Origin: Moringa oleifera
Taxonomy: Eukaryota > Streptophyta > Magnoliopsida > Brassicales > Moringaceae
DNA: 64,000 nt
Assembly (NCBI GenBank): GCA_021397835.1
Contig: JAJFZO010000863.1
Coordinates: 2,170,001-2,234,000 of the forward strand
Direction of reading: 5' to 3'
Each line of letters starts with the position of its first letter. Position 1 is the stretch's first letter. This document shows, piece by piece, positions 10,430-22,020 of the stretch. The notes beneath the pieces were generated by a model. It made no database searches, was not told the origin of the DNA, and saw nothing but the letters and a program-made list of their open reading frames with translations. Position numbers and translations under genes: made by a program.

Positions 10430-13195
10430 GAATGTTAGCTTAATCGATTATTAAAGATGTCCATCATCTTATGTTGTGCATGTTGAATATTACCATTAAA
10501 CACAGAGAGTGTATCCACTTTTCTTTCAAAATTAGTTTGTGACATAATCTAGAAGCAACATTATGTTTTTGGATTCTCCTTGTAATAGTTAATTTCATAA
10601 GAACATTTGAGAGAAGATAAAGGGAAGAACCCTTGAAGATTTGGTATTATGTTGATAGAATGGGTATGGTGTTTCTTTTTGATGTTTTAAGCACACTAGA
10701 ACTGTACAACATTTGATTAACCTAAGGACATTTAGTATGAATTAGTTGTAACAGTTCAAATTTTGCATATTATGGATGTATGAATGATCATGAAGTATGC
10801 ATGCTACCATAGAGTAAACAATTTGTAAAAGCTAGCAATTTCCATTAGAACTTGAACTGGAAAAACTTCTATAAGTTTTAGATGGTAAACAAATGAAATT
10901 ATTCATTTGTTAATTTATCCATATGTATGATTGTATTAATTTATTGATTTTTGTCATTATAGAAACACAGATTTTGTAATTGTTTTGTATGGTTTGATAT
11001 AGCAATTTGTGATCATGAAATGCAAGTTTTATCAAAACTGTTAGACCAAGTGCGAAAGTTATAGGATCGAGTGATGCTATATAAGAGAGTTGCTACAGCA
11101 TCATGAATGTTGACTATACTTATATTGATTGTGTATTGCATTAGCTCATTCAAGAAAATTGGTATGCAGCATCACATAAGATGTTTTATTTTGGATTGCC
11201 CTCAACTAATACAATTCAACTACAAATCTGATACTCAGGTTTCAGTTTGATAAGAATATTTCGATTTATGGTTTTATAATGTTATTTAAGGTTGCTAATT
11301 TTGTAATGACAATTATGCTTGATCTCTTACACCCACTTAATTATGTTACATTGTTTTAATAAAATAATTGTGCTTTATGATTTTGTAATGATAATTTTAC
11401 TTCATGGTTTTGTAATGAAATTTTTACTTGACATTAATGAAGAAGCAAATTTCCATTTGTAATACATTTGGTTTATGTTAACATGCAAATCACTACTGCA
11501 ACATTATATTATTCACCTATTTTCTATAAACTAAGAATGAATTCAATCCATACCATAATCCATATGTACTTCAATCAATTACAAAGGAAAACGTTAATCA
11601 TATAATGAGCAAACCATTTGTAGCCTTGAAATAAGTCAGTCCATTTCATTTTATACCTAACTTAAGTTCAACGTTTATAATTCAAATACATCAATCTATA
11701 AAGTAGCAAATATCATTTGTCAATCGTGATTCAGATACAGTAATCTAAATAGTGGCAACCACCATCTATAAGTCATATAATTCAAATACATTACTAAACA
11801 TCCATCCATGACTCAATTGAATATTGTTAAAGAGATACATCAACCAAAAACTAAACATCCATGAGGTTCACTTATGCTAATATATACCTTATCATAGGAA
11901 CTATCTTAAACTTTTGTCCTCCACGAGCGATCAATCTCGTAAAACTCTTTCGTTGTTATGGTCGAAGATAAGATCTGTAGTGTATGGCACTTGGTGTAGG
12001 TGACCTTGAAGTAGATGGTTCTAGTTTTTGGGGTAGCTGCTACAAGTGTTCTCAGAGTTGCATCACTAATCACATTTACCTATCCACATGTTGTAGGTAT
12101 GACACCACTAGAAATAACCACCTGAGTGGATGGTGAAGCTACAATTACATGCCAAAGAATGTAAATAGACTATAGGAAATTAAAACATGAAACAATAAAA
12201 TCCGATGTCACTTACTTGAAATAAATGTTATTTGCAATGTTTGTTGTCTTACTGATGTGCTTGAATAAGTCACTGAAGCTAAAGGGCTTAAGTTACTTGG
12301 ATTTGATTGACTAGAAGGGTTGTCATGCCATCAAACTGTGAAGCCACCTTTAAACTGTTTGGCAATGTTAATAGTCAATTTTAGAAATTAAAACAACACT
12401 ATTGAAGCATCTATGTTATATAAGCAACCACTACAAAGTTAATTATAATTGAATTTCATTGAGACACTTACACTACTATTTGGTTGATTAATTGATTGGT
12501 ATCTATTACTTATGGAATAAAAGCTAAGTGTTGATGACACTAATCTAGATTGGGAAGAACATTGTAGTGGAAATAACTAATGTAAATCTCTTACATTTAT
12601 CAAAGTGATTACACAATAATAGTTAGTCTAATACCTGTCTTTGCACATAATTAGTTGAAACCTTGAAGCCTATGAAGACCTCTTCACTCCTTTACAGCTT
12701 ACTACTCTCACCTTTTTTTTTTTTTTTACAATATAAGTATATAGTCAGTATATGTAGTTAGTGTGACATAAATAATGAAATATAGTGTTAACCTTCACTT
12801 CTTTAACTTGACCCTTGTAGGATCAGACATTATGACACCTTTATGCATCGACTGCATGATACTTGGACATTCTTTCTTAAAAACTAGTTGAGATTATGAC
12901 AATATTCATCTACATCCTTTCTCCTCTATTTTTATGGTCTTTCAGATGACCTTCTAAGTATTGGTGGTGTTATTAGGTCAAAGTTTGTTTGTGGCCATAG
13001 ATTTAGGCCGTTGCAAGGGTTAATCAAATGTGATTTAGCATTGGATGTATGTTTCTTTATGATAACAAGAAACCACATAATTTTCAAGTAACTCTTTTTT
13101 ATAATAAATTTTAGACATGGCATGTATACATGATGTGCCAGTTAACTACTAACTATTACAGTTGCATTCACGTGTGCTTTACTTTCAATTTGTCT
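10430..13195. other. Transposon interior without a supportable gene
   Basis: No frame longer than about 65 codons and no recognisable transposase motif. It holds repeated short phrases such as GGTTTTGTAATG (11,270-11,420) and a poly-T run at 12,714-12,727. It may be the eroded body of the element. Confidence 0.6.
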
Positions 13196-13200
13196 CCATG

Positions 13201-15700
13201 GGTATTTAAACACCCATGCAAAAAAGTATTTCATTCAATTGTTTTCTTCACGATTGTTGAGAGACCTAAGGAGAAATGTTTTTAAACTTATTTTCTTCAC
13301 AATTCTTTCAATAATGACCTTTAAAAATCATTTTTTTTCACAGTTTTTTTTAGTATTTAAAAAACACTTTTTTCTTCACAGTTCTTTCCAAAACAGTGAA
13401 GAATTAGACGTTAACTATCTTTTTTTTTTTTGTAGTGTTACATGCAAATACCCGACACTAATTCCACTTTATGCATAAAGTGAAAAATAAACCAAGAATA
13501 TACTAGCTAAAGATACTACGAATATAGGGGACCACAGATTTACTTTTCGATAACATGGAAGAATGAAATAAGAGGTAACAAATGAAATTCGATTTAAAAA
13601 ATTAGTTACATAAGTAGTTAACGATGATATTAACATACCTAATCGAGAATATTTCACACTACTTTGATCAATGATTTTGCTCAATTCAGAAGAATACACT
13701 CTCCTAAGGTTTCGAAGGAAGAATGGTAATTTGGAAAAACTTAGTTCTTGTTGTTTTACACATAAAAAATTTTCATAATCTCAACTTTACCCCTAGTAAT
13801 ATCTTCAATTTTCTCTAATATCGTCAAATTTGCGCTAATAGAAAGTTTATTTTGACTATTTTACGTCAATCTAAATTTGTTTGAGGGCTTCCACTTTAAT
13901 TCTTTCTTTTTTTTCATCTTTTGTCAGTGAAGAGAAATGAAGAGAAGTCATAAAGTGGAAAATACGTGGCTCTCACTTTTTTCCCTTTACCTTTTTCTTC
14001 ATGGGCAACCAAATGTCGATGGAAAAATAGTTTAAGTAAATAACACGTGTTGTGCAATTGTACAACTCATATGCTTTTAGTTTTTTTTCCACAGGTATTT
14101 AAACTTCCGTGAAAAAAAGTATTCCATTTAATTGTTTTCTTCACAGTTATTGAGATACCAGTAGAGAAATGTTTTTTAAACTTACTTTTCTTCACATTTC
14201 TCTCAATGTCCATGAACAAAAGTCATTTTTCTTCACAGCATTTTTTAAGTGTTTAAGAACACTTTTTCTTTATAGTTCTTTTTAGAAACATGATGAATTA
14301 GGTGTTAAATATCTTCTTTTTTTTTCCTTGTAATGTGACATGCAAACACCCAACAAATCCCAAACATGTTAACCCTACCTAATTCCACTTCTTGCATAAA
14401 GTGAAAGATAAACCAAGAATATACTAGCTTAAGATACTACAAACAAAGAGAACTATAGATTTACTTGTCGATAACATGGAAGAATAAAATGAGAGGTGAC
14501 AAATGAAATTCGATTTAAAAGATTAGTTGCATAAGTAGTTAATGACGATAACATACCTAATCGAGATTCCACACTAATTCGATTAATGATTTTGCTCGAT
14601 TCGAAAAAAAATTACTTTTTTAGGATTTCGAAGGAAGAGCGGTAATTTGAAAAAAGCTAGTTCTTGTTGTTTTGAACATAAACTTTTTTCATAATTCCAA
14701 CTTTACCATAATAATATCTCCAATTTTCGCTAACATCATCAAATTTGTGCTAACAAAAGATTTATTTTGATTATTTTAACGTCAATTAGGATTTGTTTGC
14801 TAGCTTATACATTATAACTTCTCTTTATAGGTGGCTACTACTAGTGAAGTGAAGAATTAAAGTGGGAACAACATGGCTTCCACTTTAATTATCTTTCCTT
14901 TTCATCTTTTTTTTTTTTTAGTGAAAAGAAGCCACAAAGTGGAAAATAGATGGCTCCCATTTTCTTTTCTTTAACTTTTTCTTCATGAGCAACCAAATGT
15001 TCATGAAAAAAAAAAAAAGGTTAAGTAGACATAGGTATTTAAACATGTGTGAAGAAAAGTATTCCATTTAACTATTTCCTTCACGGTTTTTGAGAGACCT
15101 ATGAAAAAATGTTTTTTAAACTTACTTTTCTTCACAGTTCTCTCAACGTTCATGAAAAAAAATAATTTTTCTTTACCATTTTTTTAGTGTTTAAAAACAC
15201 CTTTCTCTTCACAGTTTTTTCAAAACCGTGAAGAATTATATGTTCATTATCTTCTTTTTTTTCTTGTAGTGTTACATGCAAACATGTGACAAATCCCAAA
15301 TATGTTAACTCTACCCTATTCCACTTCATGTGTGAAATGGAAGATAAACCAATAACATACTAGTTAAAGATACTAAAAACAAAAGGGACCACAAATTTAC
15401 TTTTCGATAATATGGAAGAATGAAATGGAAAGTAACAAATGAAATTTCATTTAAAAAATTCGTTGCATAAGTATTTAATGATGATATTAACATATTTAAT
15501 CGAGATTCCACACTGATTCGATCAATGATTCATTCAATTTGGAAGAATACACTCTCCTAGGGTTTTGAAAGATGAATGAAAATCTAGAAAAACCTAGCTC
15601 TTGTTGTTTTGCACATGAAACTTTTTCATAACCCCAAGTTTACCTGAGTAATCAAATTTAGGCTAAAAAAAGTTTATTTTGACTATTTCACGTCAATCAG
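13201..15700. repeat. Three tandem ~0.9-kb units at the right end of the transposon
   Basis: Units start at the shared GGTATTTAAAC motif at 13,201, 14,094 and 15,034 (spacing 893 and 940). Each repeats a block of short phrases: TTCTTCACAGTT, GTGAAGAATTA, then a T-run ending GTAGTG (13,431; variant at 14,331; 15,263-15,271), then a block with GAATATACTAGCT, then the inner part of the right terminal repeat (TTTATTTTGA-TATTT-CGTCAAT). The minus-strand open frames at 13,469-13,699 and 15,326-15,511 are the same repeated stretch and are probably not genes. Confidence 0.75.
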
Positions 15701-15907
15701 AATTTGTTTAGTTACAATTTATAATTCAAAATAAATATCAAAAGAAAGAGTATTTTTTGAGATTTTAAATGACTTTTATACATTATAATAAGTATAAAAT
15801 TACAATCTCATGCAAATTTATCTCAAATCTTAATTGAAGTTACAATTGATGAAATATTCTTTGAATTGGTATAAGCTTGTTATATCCCGTCAAGATTTTT
15901 GTATTAT

Positions 15908-16780
15908 ATTATCATAACACTTGAAAGTTTGGATATAATGTATGAGATCATGTACATAATCTCTCATCAATATTCTTTTATAATATCGTATTCAAAGTTT
16001 AAATAATATGTATATACGTGGTACAATGCTTGCTTTCTACTCTTATTAGATTTCTTGTTTGCCAATTCGTTGTTTCTTCTTTTGACGGAAGCTTCATGTG
16101 CGTTGAACAAAACTAATTAAAGGTATACATAAATCAATATACATCTATAAAAATATATTGTACGTATTTGCTTTCAAGTGATATAAGTCTAACCATTAGA
16201 GTTCCTTAAGTCAAATCAATAATTCACAATTCAACTATAAAAACGTTATATCGACCTACCAAACTCTAGTCTCAAGAAGACATAATTAAACTGATTTTAC
16301 TCAAGTCCATGTATATATTGGTTTAATTAGAAGTGGGCTATTATGTCATACATCACAAGCAAGTACTATAGCAAAACAATGTTGCTAGATATTTATTATA
16401 AATACAAAGATACATAAAATTAATTTGAGTAAATACCAACAAGAAGAATCAGAATGTCAAATTGCATTGTCCTAATGTATATGGACACATACTCAGATTT
16501 AATCCTTTCTTCTCAGAATGAAGTTGCGTCCGTGAAGAAGTGTTTGATTAATCCAAAATTTGATCTCCAATGGTCCAAACATGTGCATTAATTTAATTGT
16601 ATTGTTCAAAGTCTACATCGACCAATATGTTATTCCAATTTATTCAAAAGGTTTTTATAATATCATAACACTTGAAAGTTTCCATATATGCAAGGCCTTG
16701 TGTCCTACTCTTATTAGGTTACTTCTCGTTTTGCCAACTTGTTGTGTCTCCTTTAGAGGGAAGCTTTTTGATCAATGACT
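15908..16780. repeat. Local direct duplication (15.91-16.10 kb and 16.66-16.78 kb)
   Basis: Both segments share ATATCATAACACTTGAAAGT, then TACTCTTATTAG, then TTTGCCAA-TCGTTG and a GGAAGCTT end. They are separated by about 550 bp of AT-rich DNA that holds no gene. Only the first part is recognisable in copy B (29.5 kb) before retrotransposon insertions. Confidence 0.6.
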
Positions 16781-17793
16781 TACAATGAATGGATACACAC
16801 ATTGGCATACATAGACAAATTAATACATATGTATGAACATACATATATACATTATTCATGCATGCATGCAGATGCATGTGGTGGCCATAAACATTTATGT
16901 ACAACGCGCGGAAGGTTATGTAATTTTTAATGTCTTGTTGATTGAATTGTTGGGGATCCATTTATTCAATGAGCATATACAGTTTAAGCAAATAAATAGT
17001 CAATTCTTCCTAGAAGGAAAGAAAAAAAGAACAATTAAGTTGAATACTCCAAAGTAATGGCCGGAACTGATCCCAAAAGAAAGGGCAAATATGCAAGAAA
17101 ATCAATCCGTGTGAGAGGTATTGTTGAGTTAATAAAAATATACCTAGCAACCTTTTCACTTGGTTCTTAGTGTAACATAGAGTAATTACATAATTTATAA
17201 AGGTGACTCACTGTTTTCTATGAATCATTTTGAAGTATGATCTGCAAGTTTATGGATTAACACCATAATATGATTAAGCCCTGCTTGCTCTTCTTCCTTC
17301 AACTTCACTGTTCATTTTAATTGAATCCAAGCTGGGGGATACTTGATTTACACTTAACCATCGTCCTTGCGGCCATCCTCGCTCTCTTTCTCTCTTTATA
17401 TACACACTCATAGTACTCTTTCATTTGTTTTTCAGATTATGTAGTTTTATCTTAATGCAACTATTACTTAGATCAGATACAATGCACATAGTGGAGACTG
17501 AAGAAATTGCTAGTTATGGGTGAGCTCCATATGATCCTAGATAATTTTCTTTAATTAATTTTAGTGCCAAAAACAAAAAAAATTCCATGCATAAAGTTTG
17601 TAGAAGCACACAGTTCAATTTTTGGACTGGAATTCTGGAGTGTCACAGGTAAAACCAGAAACTCAATATTTTAGGCTGATAGACAAACAGAAGTTACGTA
17701 CATTAATGATGTTCAGGAAGACAAGCACTCTTGAAGTTCTAAGGCATACCAGAAGTATAGCAACATCTGGAGTTATTAATATGGCCCATCTCT

Positions 17794-19416
17794 TTAATTA
17801 AGGATACCGAAACGAGGAGTGGCAATCAAGCATAACCCATTCTTTCTTCTAACGGTGGCTCCCATTTCTTCTGCCATTTCGAGTTCTTCAGATTTGATCC
17901 CATTGGGAAGTTTCCAGTCAAAGTAGTAGAGCAGCTGAGCCAGAATAGGTTCAATCACTGCATTAGCAAATGAAACACCGGGGCACATCCTCCTGCCTGC
18001 TCCAAATGGGAGAAACTCATAGTTTGTCCCTTTAAAATCAACGGAAGACTCATAAAACCTCTCCGGCTTAAAGCAATCGGGGTCTTTCCAGAAAGCAGTG
18101 TCTCTTGCAATAGCCCATACGTTCACGATGAGCTTTGTCTTGGCGGGTATCTCGTACCCATTAATCTCACATTTCTGTCTTGCTTCTCTGGGCAGTAAGG
18201 GGCTAGCAGGGTGAAGTCTGAGAGTTTCTTTGATGACCAGTTTTAAGTACTCCAGTTGTTGAACGTCTGTCTCTTGAATTCTCTTCTTCCCTTTAAAAAC
18301 CTCTCGTACCTCAGCCTGTGCCTTGGCCATGACTCTTGGGTTCCTCAGCAGCTCCGACATCCCCCACTCTATTGTTGTGGATGAGGTATCACTCCCAGCG
18401 GCAAAAATGTCCTGAAACCCAACAAATAATGGCTTGTGAATCATTCATATAGTGATTACTTAGTTCTGGGTCATAATATACACATATATTAATGGATTAA
18501 GGTTCAAAGTGCTAAGATGTACCAAAATTACGGCTTTGATCTGGTCGGTAGTGATGTTGACTTGGAGATCGTTGCCCTCCTGAATATCCAGAAGCACATC
18601 TACTAGATCTTCATCTTCATGTTTGTGGTTGCCAGGGGCACGAGCTTTCCTTCTCATCCTATGATCCTCGATGATCTTCCCGATGATTCTGTCTGTCCTC
18701 CTGTGTCTATTCTCCATGGCAGATCTCATACCCGTGACAGAAGCAAGAAACTTAAGTGAAGGGAACAAATCAGGAATGTTAAAGCCTGCACCGGTCTTCA
18801 ATGATTCTTTGAGACATGATAAGTACTCGGCTTGATCTTCGCACTTCTTACCAAATGCTGCTCTTGCAGTTATATTATTCATCAAGGAAAAAATCTTCTT
18901 CGAGAGATTGACAGCTTGCCCCTTTGACAAGGCAACGGATTCAACAAGATTCCACACCTCTTCTTCTCTTATCGTTCTATATGATTGGACACGCTTGACG
19001 CTAAGGAGTTCCAACACACAAAGCTTTCTCATTTGCCTCCAGTAGTCGCCATAGGGAGCAAAAATGAGGCCTGAACGATCGTATGACTGGATTTCAACGG
19101 CAAGAACTTCAGGCCTCTCAGCGAAAGAGAGCTCGTTTGTCTTTAGCACCTCTTTTGCCATTGCGGCTGATGAGATGACCACAGATGAGACCTGACCAAG
19201 TTTCAGGTGCATAAGAGGTCCATGTTTCTTGGCCAAGTCTCTCAGAGCATAGTGTGGCAGCGCACCAACCAGTTGGTGCAGATTCCCCAGAAGAGGCAAT
19301 TTCCGGGGTCCTGGTGGCAGTTTACAGGCTTTTTTACCCTTCCGGTGTTTCACTAACATGAAAAGGAGCAAGGCGAAAGCAAAGAGAAGAGGGGGAGACG
19401 GCAACTGCGGCTCCAT
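17794..19416 (-). CDS. Cytochrome P450, CYP71 family (copy A)
   Basis: An ER-bound haem-thiolate mono-oxygenase with two exons: 19416-18523 and 18411-17794, 111-bp GT-AG intron, phase 0, 298 + 205 = 503 aa, a full-length CYP71. Seen in order: N-terminal anchor (LLFAFALLLFMLV), proline hinge LPPGP at 33-37, I-helix AGSDT at 303-307, KETLR with the ExxR pair at 360-363, PERF at 414-417, and haem loop PFGAGRRMCPG with Cys441. An in-frame ATG at 19,449 would add 11 residues. The TATA box lies so close to it that MEPQL at 19,416 is preferred. The sequence feels closest to the CYP71D/CYP71BE group, whose known members oxidise terpenoids. With an OSC next door on the same strand a triterpene substrate is a fair inference, not proof. 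Confidence 0.95.
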
Positions 19417-19483
19417 GGAAAGCAAAGAGGACTTCTCCTTATTCTTCAAAAGATTTGGTGCGTTGGTAGTGCCATCTCAATGC

Positions 19484-19850
19484 AACTTATAAAAGCTCTT
19501 TTTTGGATTATAAAATCGTAGTTGTATGTACTATATGCCTCCATTGCTTAGTCTTTTGAACCTGCTCAATAAGTAGCCTTACATACTCATTTTATATTGG
19601 TGCATTACGCAAATGATGCTTCAGACTGATTATCTAAAATAAGATATTAGTTTGTTCCGTTTATGACTTCTACAGTGACACGGTCAACCAATTAATGTTT
19701 AATACTATTCTATATAGCCTTGTATTTTTCTGCATAACTTCACTTTCACTGAATCAGCAGGCTCAGGCACCTTCCTTCACCTCATTTTCAAGTAATTACT
19801 GAGAAAAACAAGTATTGGGGTGAATACATACTACATATGTGTGCCTTCAA
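19484..19850 (-). promoter_or_regulatory. P450 copy A promoter, conserved with copy B
   Basis: A TATA box, CTTTTATAAGTTGC on the minus strand, lies at about 19,496-19,483, some 70 bases before the chosen ATG. The DNA upstream to about 19,820 matches 41,170-41,450 before the second P450, including GGATTATAAAATCGTAGT and AATTACTGAGAAAAACAAGT. This suggests the two genes were duplicated together with their control region. Confidence 0.5.
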
Positions 19851-20599
19851 GCAATTGCTCTTGAACTTGGTTCGTCCCTATACATCAATTTTAATCTGCT
19901 ACTTGGCGGTCATTCTCCACAAACTGAAGCTTTGTCATTCAAATAGAAGAACCAGTTTCCATGGACTGATATTGCTGCAAACTTGGTTCAAACTTCCCTT
20001 GCTTTTAAAAAATCAAGATCTTCTGTTTTATTCTTTTTTTTTTTTAAGTACTCTTGACATTGAGTTATTTTGTTATATTAAGTATTACACGAGTTATTTA
20101 GTTATTGATTGTATTCATAAAAAAATAACAAACTTGACAACTCATAACCATGAAAGAAAATTTAGTGAGTGTAAGATTTCTAGGTCATCATAATCGTCAA
20201 GAATTTTTTTTTTTAATATGTGATAACAATAAAGAAAAAATATGCGGAAGTTGCTAGAAAATTTCTGAAGAATTAGCTGCACCCTTGAAAATATATTTGA
20301 AGGGAATGTATATTTAGTTTCAAATCGAATCACTATAAATTTTGGTGTTGATTTTGTTTACTTTTATCAGTTTTTTGATTGAGATTTTGTGTTGATTTCT
20401 TCCTTGGATGGCTTGGTAATTTTCAAGAAATTGATATCAGAACAAGATTAAAAATTTTGTCTTTTATCAATTGTTTTTCAGGAATTAAAGCTCTATTGAA
20501 TACTTTCAAAAAAAAAAATCAAAGATATATGATTAGCATGAGATTTCTTTTTGGGGAGCAAGAATATCAAAGCTTGCTGGTGCCACAAATTTATGGTAT

Positions 20600-21540
20600 T
20601 TGATAAGTAGATTTTATATGCATTAATTTGGTGTTTTAAAAACTTAATGGTTTTTTGGATTTTTAAGAGTTTTATTAAATTTTTTATGTATTTTTTATAG
20701 TTTAAAATAATTTTGAGTAAATACGATTAAATTCAAATTAAGCTAAAAGTTGGGGTAACTACAATTTGGTTCAAACTAGTGAACCAAATCATAATCTTTA
20801 TAATTTGAATTTGATCGAAATTATTATAAACAGTTTCGATTATGAACTATAATCAAAATTATTTTAAATATGATTCGATTATAATTAATTAAAAATTTAA
20901 AACCAAATCAAAATCTACGATTCAAAATCGATGATTTCGGTTTGGCTCATAATTAAATTAATTAAAAATATATAGAATAATTTAATTATATATATTAATA
21001 AAAATAAAGTGATCACTTGATCATTTTATTTTTATTAAAAAATTTCTTATTAAAATATGAAAGTGAGGTAAATCTATTTTAAACTAACTTTGAAACTAAC
21101 TTGAACCTGAACCTGAACTAATCTAAATCAATTATGAATCAAAATCTAAACTACTTATGAGCTGAAGTTTAACCGAAAACGAAGTTTAACGGTGCAGATT
21201 TTGATTCATCCTAACATTAAACTTTAAATCAATAGTCCAAAATTGAAACTGAACTGAATTTGAACATTGACTACCTCTAGCTAAAACAATTAAGAGTACA
21301 ATGACAAGAATGCAAGTAATAGCGCCATGATAATATTAAGAAGGAAAGATAATCTTTGAAAGAATAATTGGTGCTTTTGTGCTAACTATAGATGCCTCTA
21401 GGTCAGGAATCCATTTCCCAAAAGTAGTGTTGACACCTCCACGCCACCCACTAGCTACCTTTATGCCACACTCAGACTAAGCTCAAACTGATTGGTGTTT
21501 TTGTACCAATCATATGTGCCTTTGCATTCTGACCTTATGT
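20600..21540. other. AT-rich intergenic DNA between duplicated units
   Basis: No gene seen. It contains short repetitive phrases built on AATCGAAAT/GATTTCGGTTTGG that recur at 48.2-48.4 kb and 55.86-56.0 kb, probably a dispersed repeat family. It lies near the junction of the two duplicated units. Confidence 0.5.
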
Positions 21541-21609
21541 CTCATAGAATTTTGCAACACTGATAGACTACTTTGAATGGAAACTCATGATTATTGCATT
21601 TCTTGGATG

Positions 21610-22020
21610 CATAATTGTTAAAAATTAGGAAAAAAATATACATACAAAATAATAATTCAAAGATAATAATAACAATAAAAAATAAATTAAAAACAAAATT
21701 ATTACCAAAAAAAAAAGTAAACAGATTTACATGGTTTGGCAATATACTTACATTCATGGGTTATAACACAAGATATTCTTCATTAAAAAGAAACTTCAAA
21801 TATAATAGGAATATTATCATCTTTTACTCCCAAAACTCTCTCTGAGGTTCAAGGAGAACTATTTCCTTAAGAACAAGGAACCCTATAACTCTTAACTTGT
21901 AGAATATACAATACATGAATGAGATACTTAGAATAGGTTCTACAAGTGTTTAGAATAAGATATAAGGATAAAAACAAATTTTCGTTAAATCTTATCTTAA
22001 CAAACCCCTACTTCAAAACT
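21610..22020 (-). mobile_element. Copia-type LTR (minus orientation)
   Basis: Reverse-complement similarity to 44,850-45,385: TTTACATGGTTT-GCAATAT here against ATATCG-TAAACCATGTAAAT there, and AACAAGGAACCC(T/A)TAACTCTTAA against AAGAGTTATGGGTTTCTT. The two copies support an LTR family. This one heads the decayed copia element that extends to about 24.6 kb. Confidence 0.5.

Larger units (their letters stand above)
9942..15781. mobile_element. 5.8-kb DNA transposon with ~95-bp terminal inverted repeats (Mutator-like?)
   Basis: The sequence at 9,952-10,046 is an imperfect inverted copy of 15,676-15,770 (for example ATCTCAAAAAATACTTTCTC against GAGTATTTTTTGAGAT, and GACGTAAAACAGTCAA against TTGACTATTTCACGTC). 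The element is flanked by ATTATAATAA on both sides (9,932-9,941 and 15,782-15,791). Copy B of the duplication has the uninterrupted site once (about 29,355-29,390), so it is a true insertion made after, or lost before, the split. Long TIRs and a ~10-bp target duplication fit Mutator-like elements. No transposase was found, so it looks non-autonomous. Confidence 0.75.
6728..20520. repeat. Duplicated OSC-P450 unit, copy A
   Basis: Collinear similarity to copy B (24.74-47.64 kb) can be followed by eye: OSC exons 2 and 1; the OSC upstream region (7.2-9.9 kb against 25.6-29.35 kb, for example the ACCC(T/C)GAAGCCA(C/T)TAA(A/G)TAC block at 8,465 and 27,960); the block after the transposon (15.78-15.93 kb against 29.36-29.5 kb); CAGTTTAAGCAAATAA at 16,980 and 38,682; the P450 gene, its promoter, and the flank to about 20.5 kb. 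Copy A differs mainly by the 5.8-kb transposon at 9.94-15.78 kb. Confidence 0.85.

Noticed and set aside
13469..13699. Minus-strand 76-aa open frame, with a related 61-aa frame at 15,326-15,511
   Set aside because: Their similarity comes from lying in the same tandem repeat unit. The middle unit lacks the frame, there is no recognisable domain, and composition follows the AT-rich repeat.
16719..16961. 80-aa minus frame rich in Cys, Tyr and His near 16.8 kb
   Set aside because: It is produced by ATGCATGCA and ATACATA simple repeats. No start context, splice support or homology is apparent.
19417..19449. Upstream in-frame ATG as P450 copy A start (and 41,122 in copy B)
   Set aside because: The extra 9-11 residues differ between copies, precede the usual MEPQL/MELQL start, and leave almost no leader after the TATA box in copy A. 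They cannot be excluded without cDNA.
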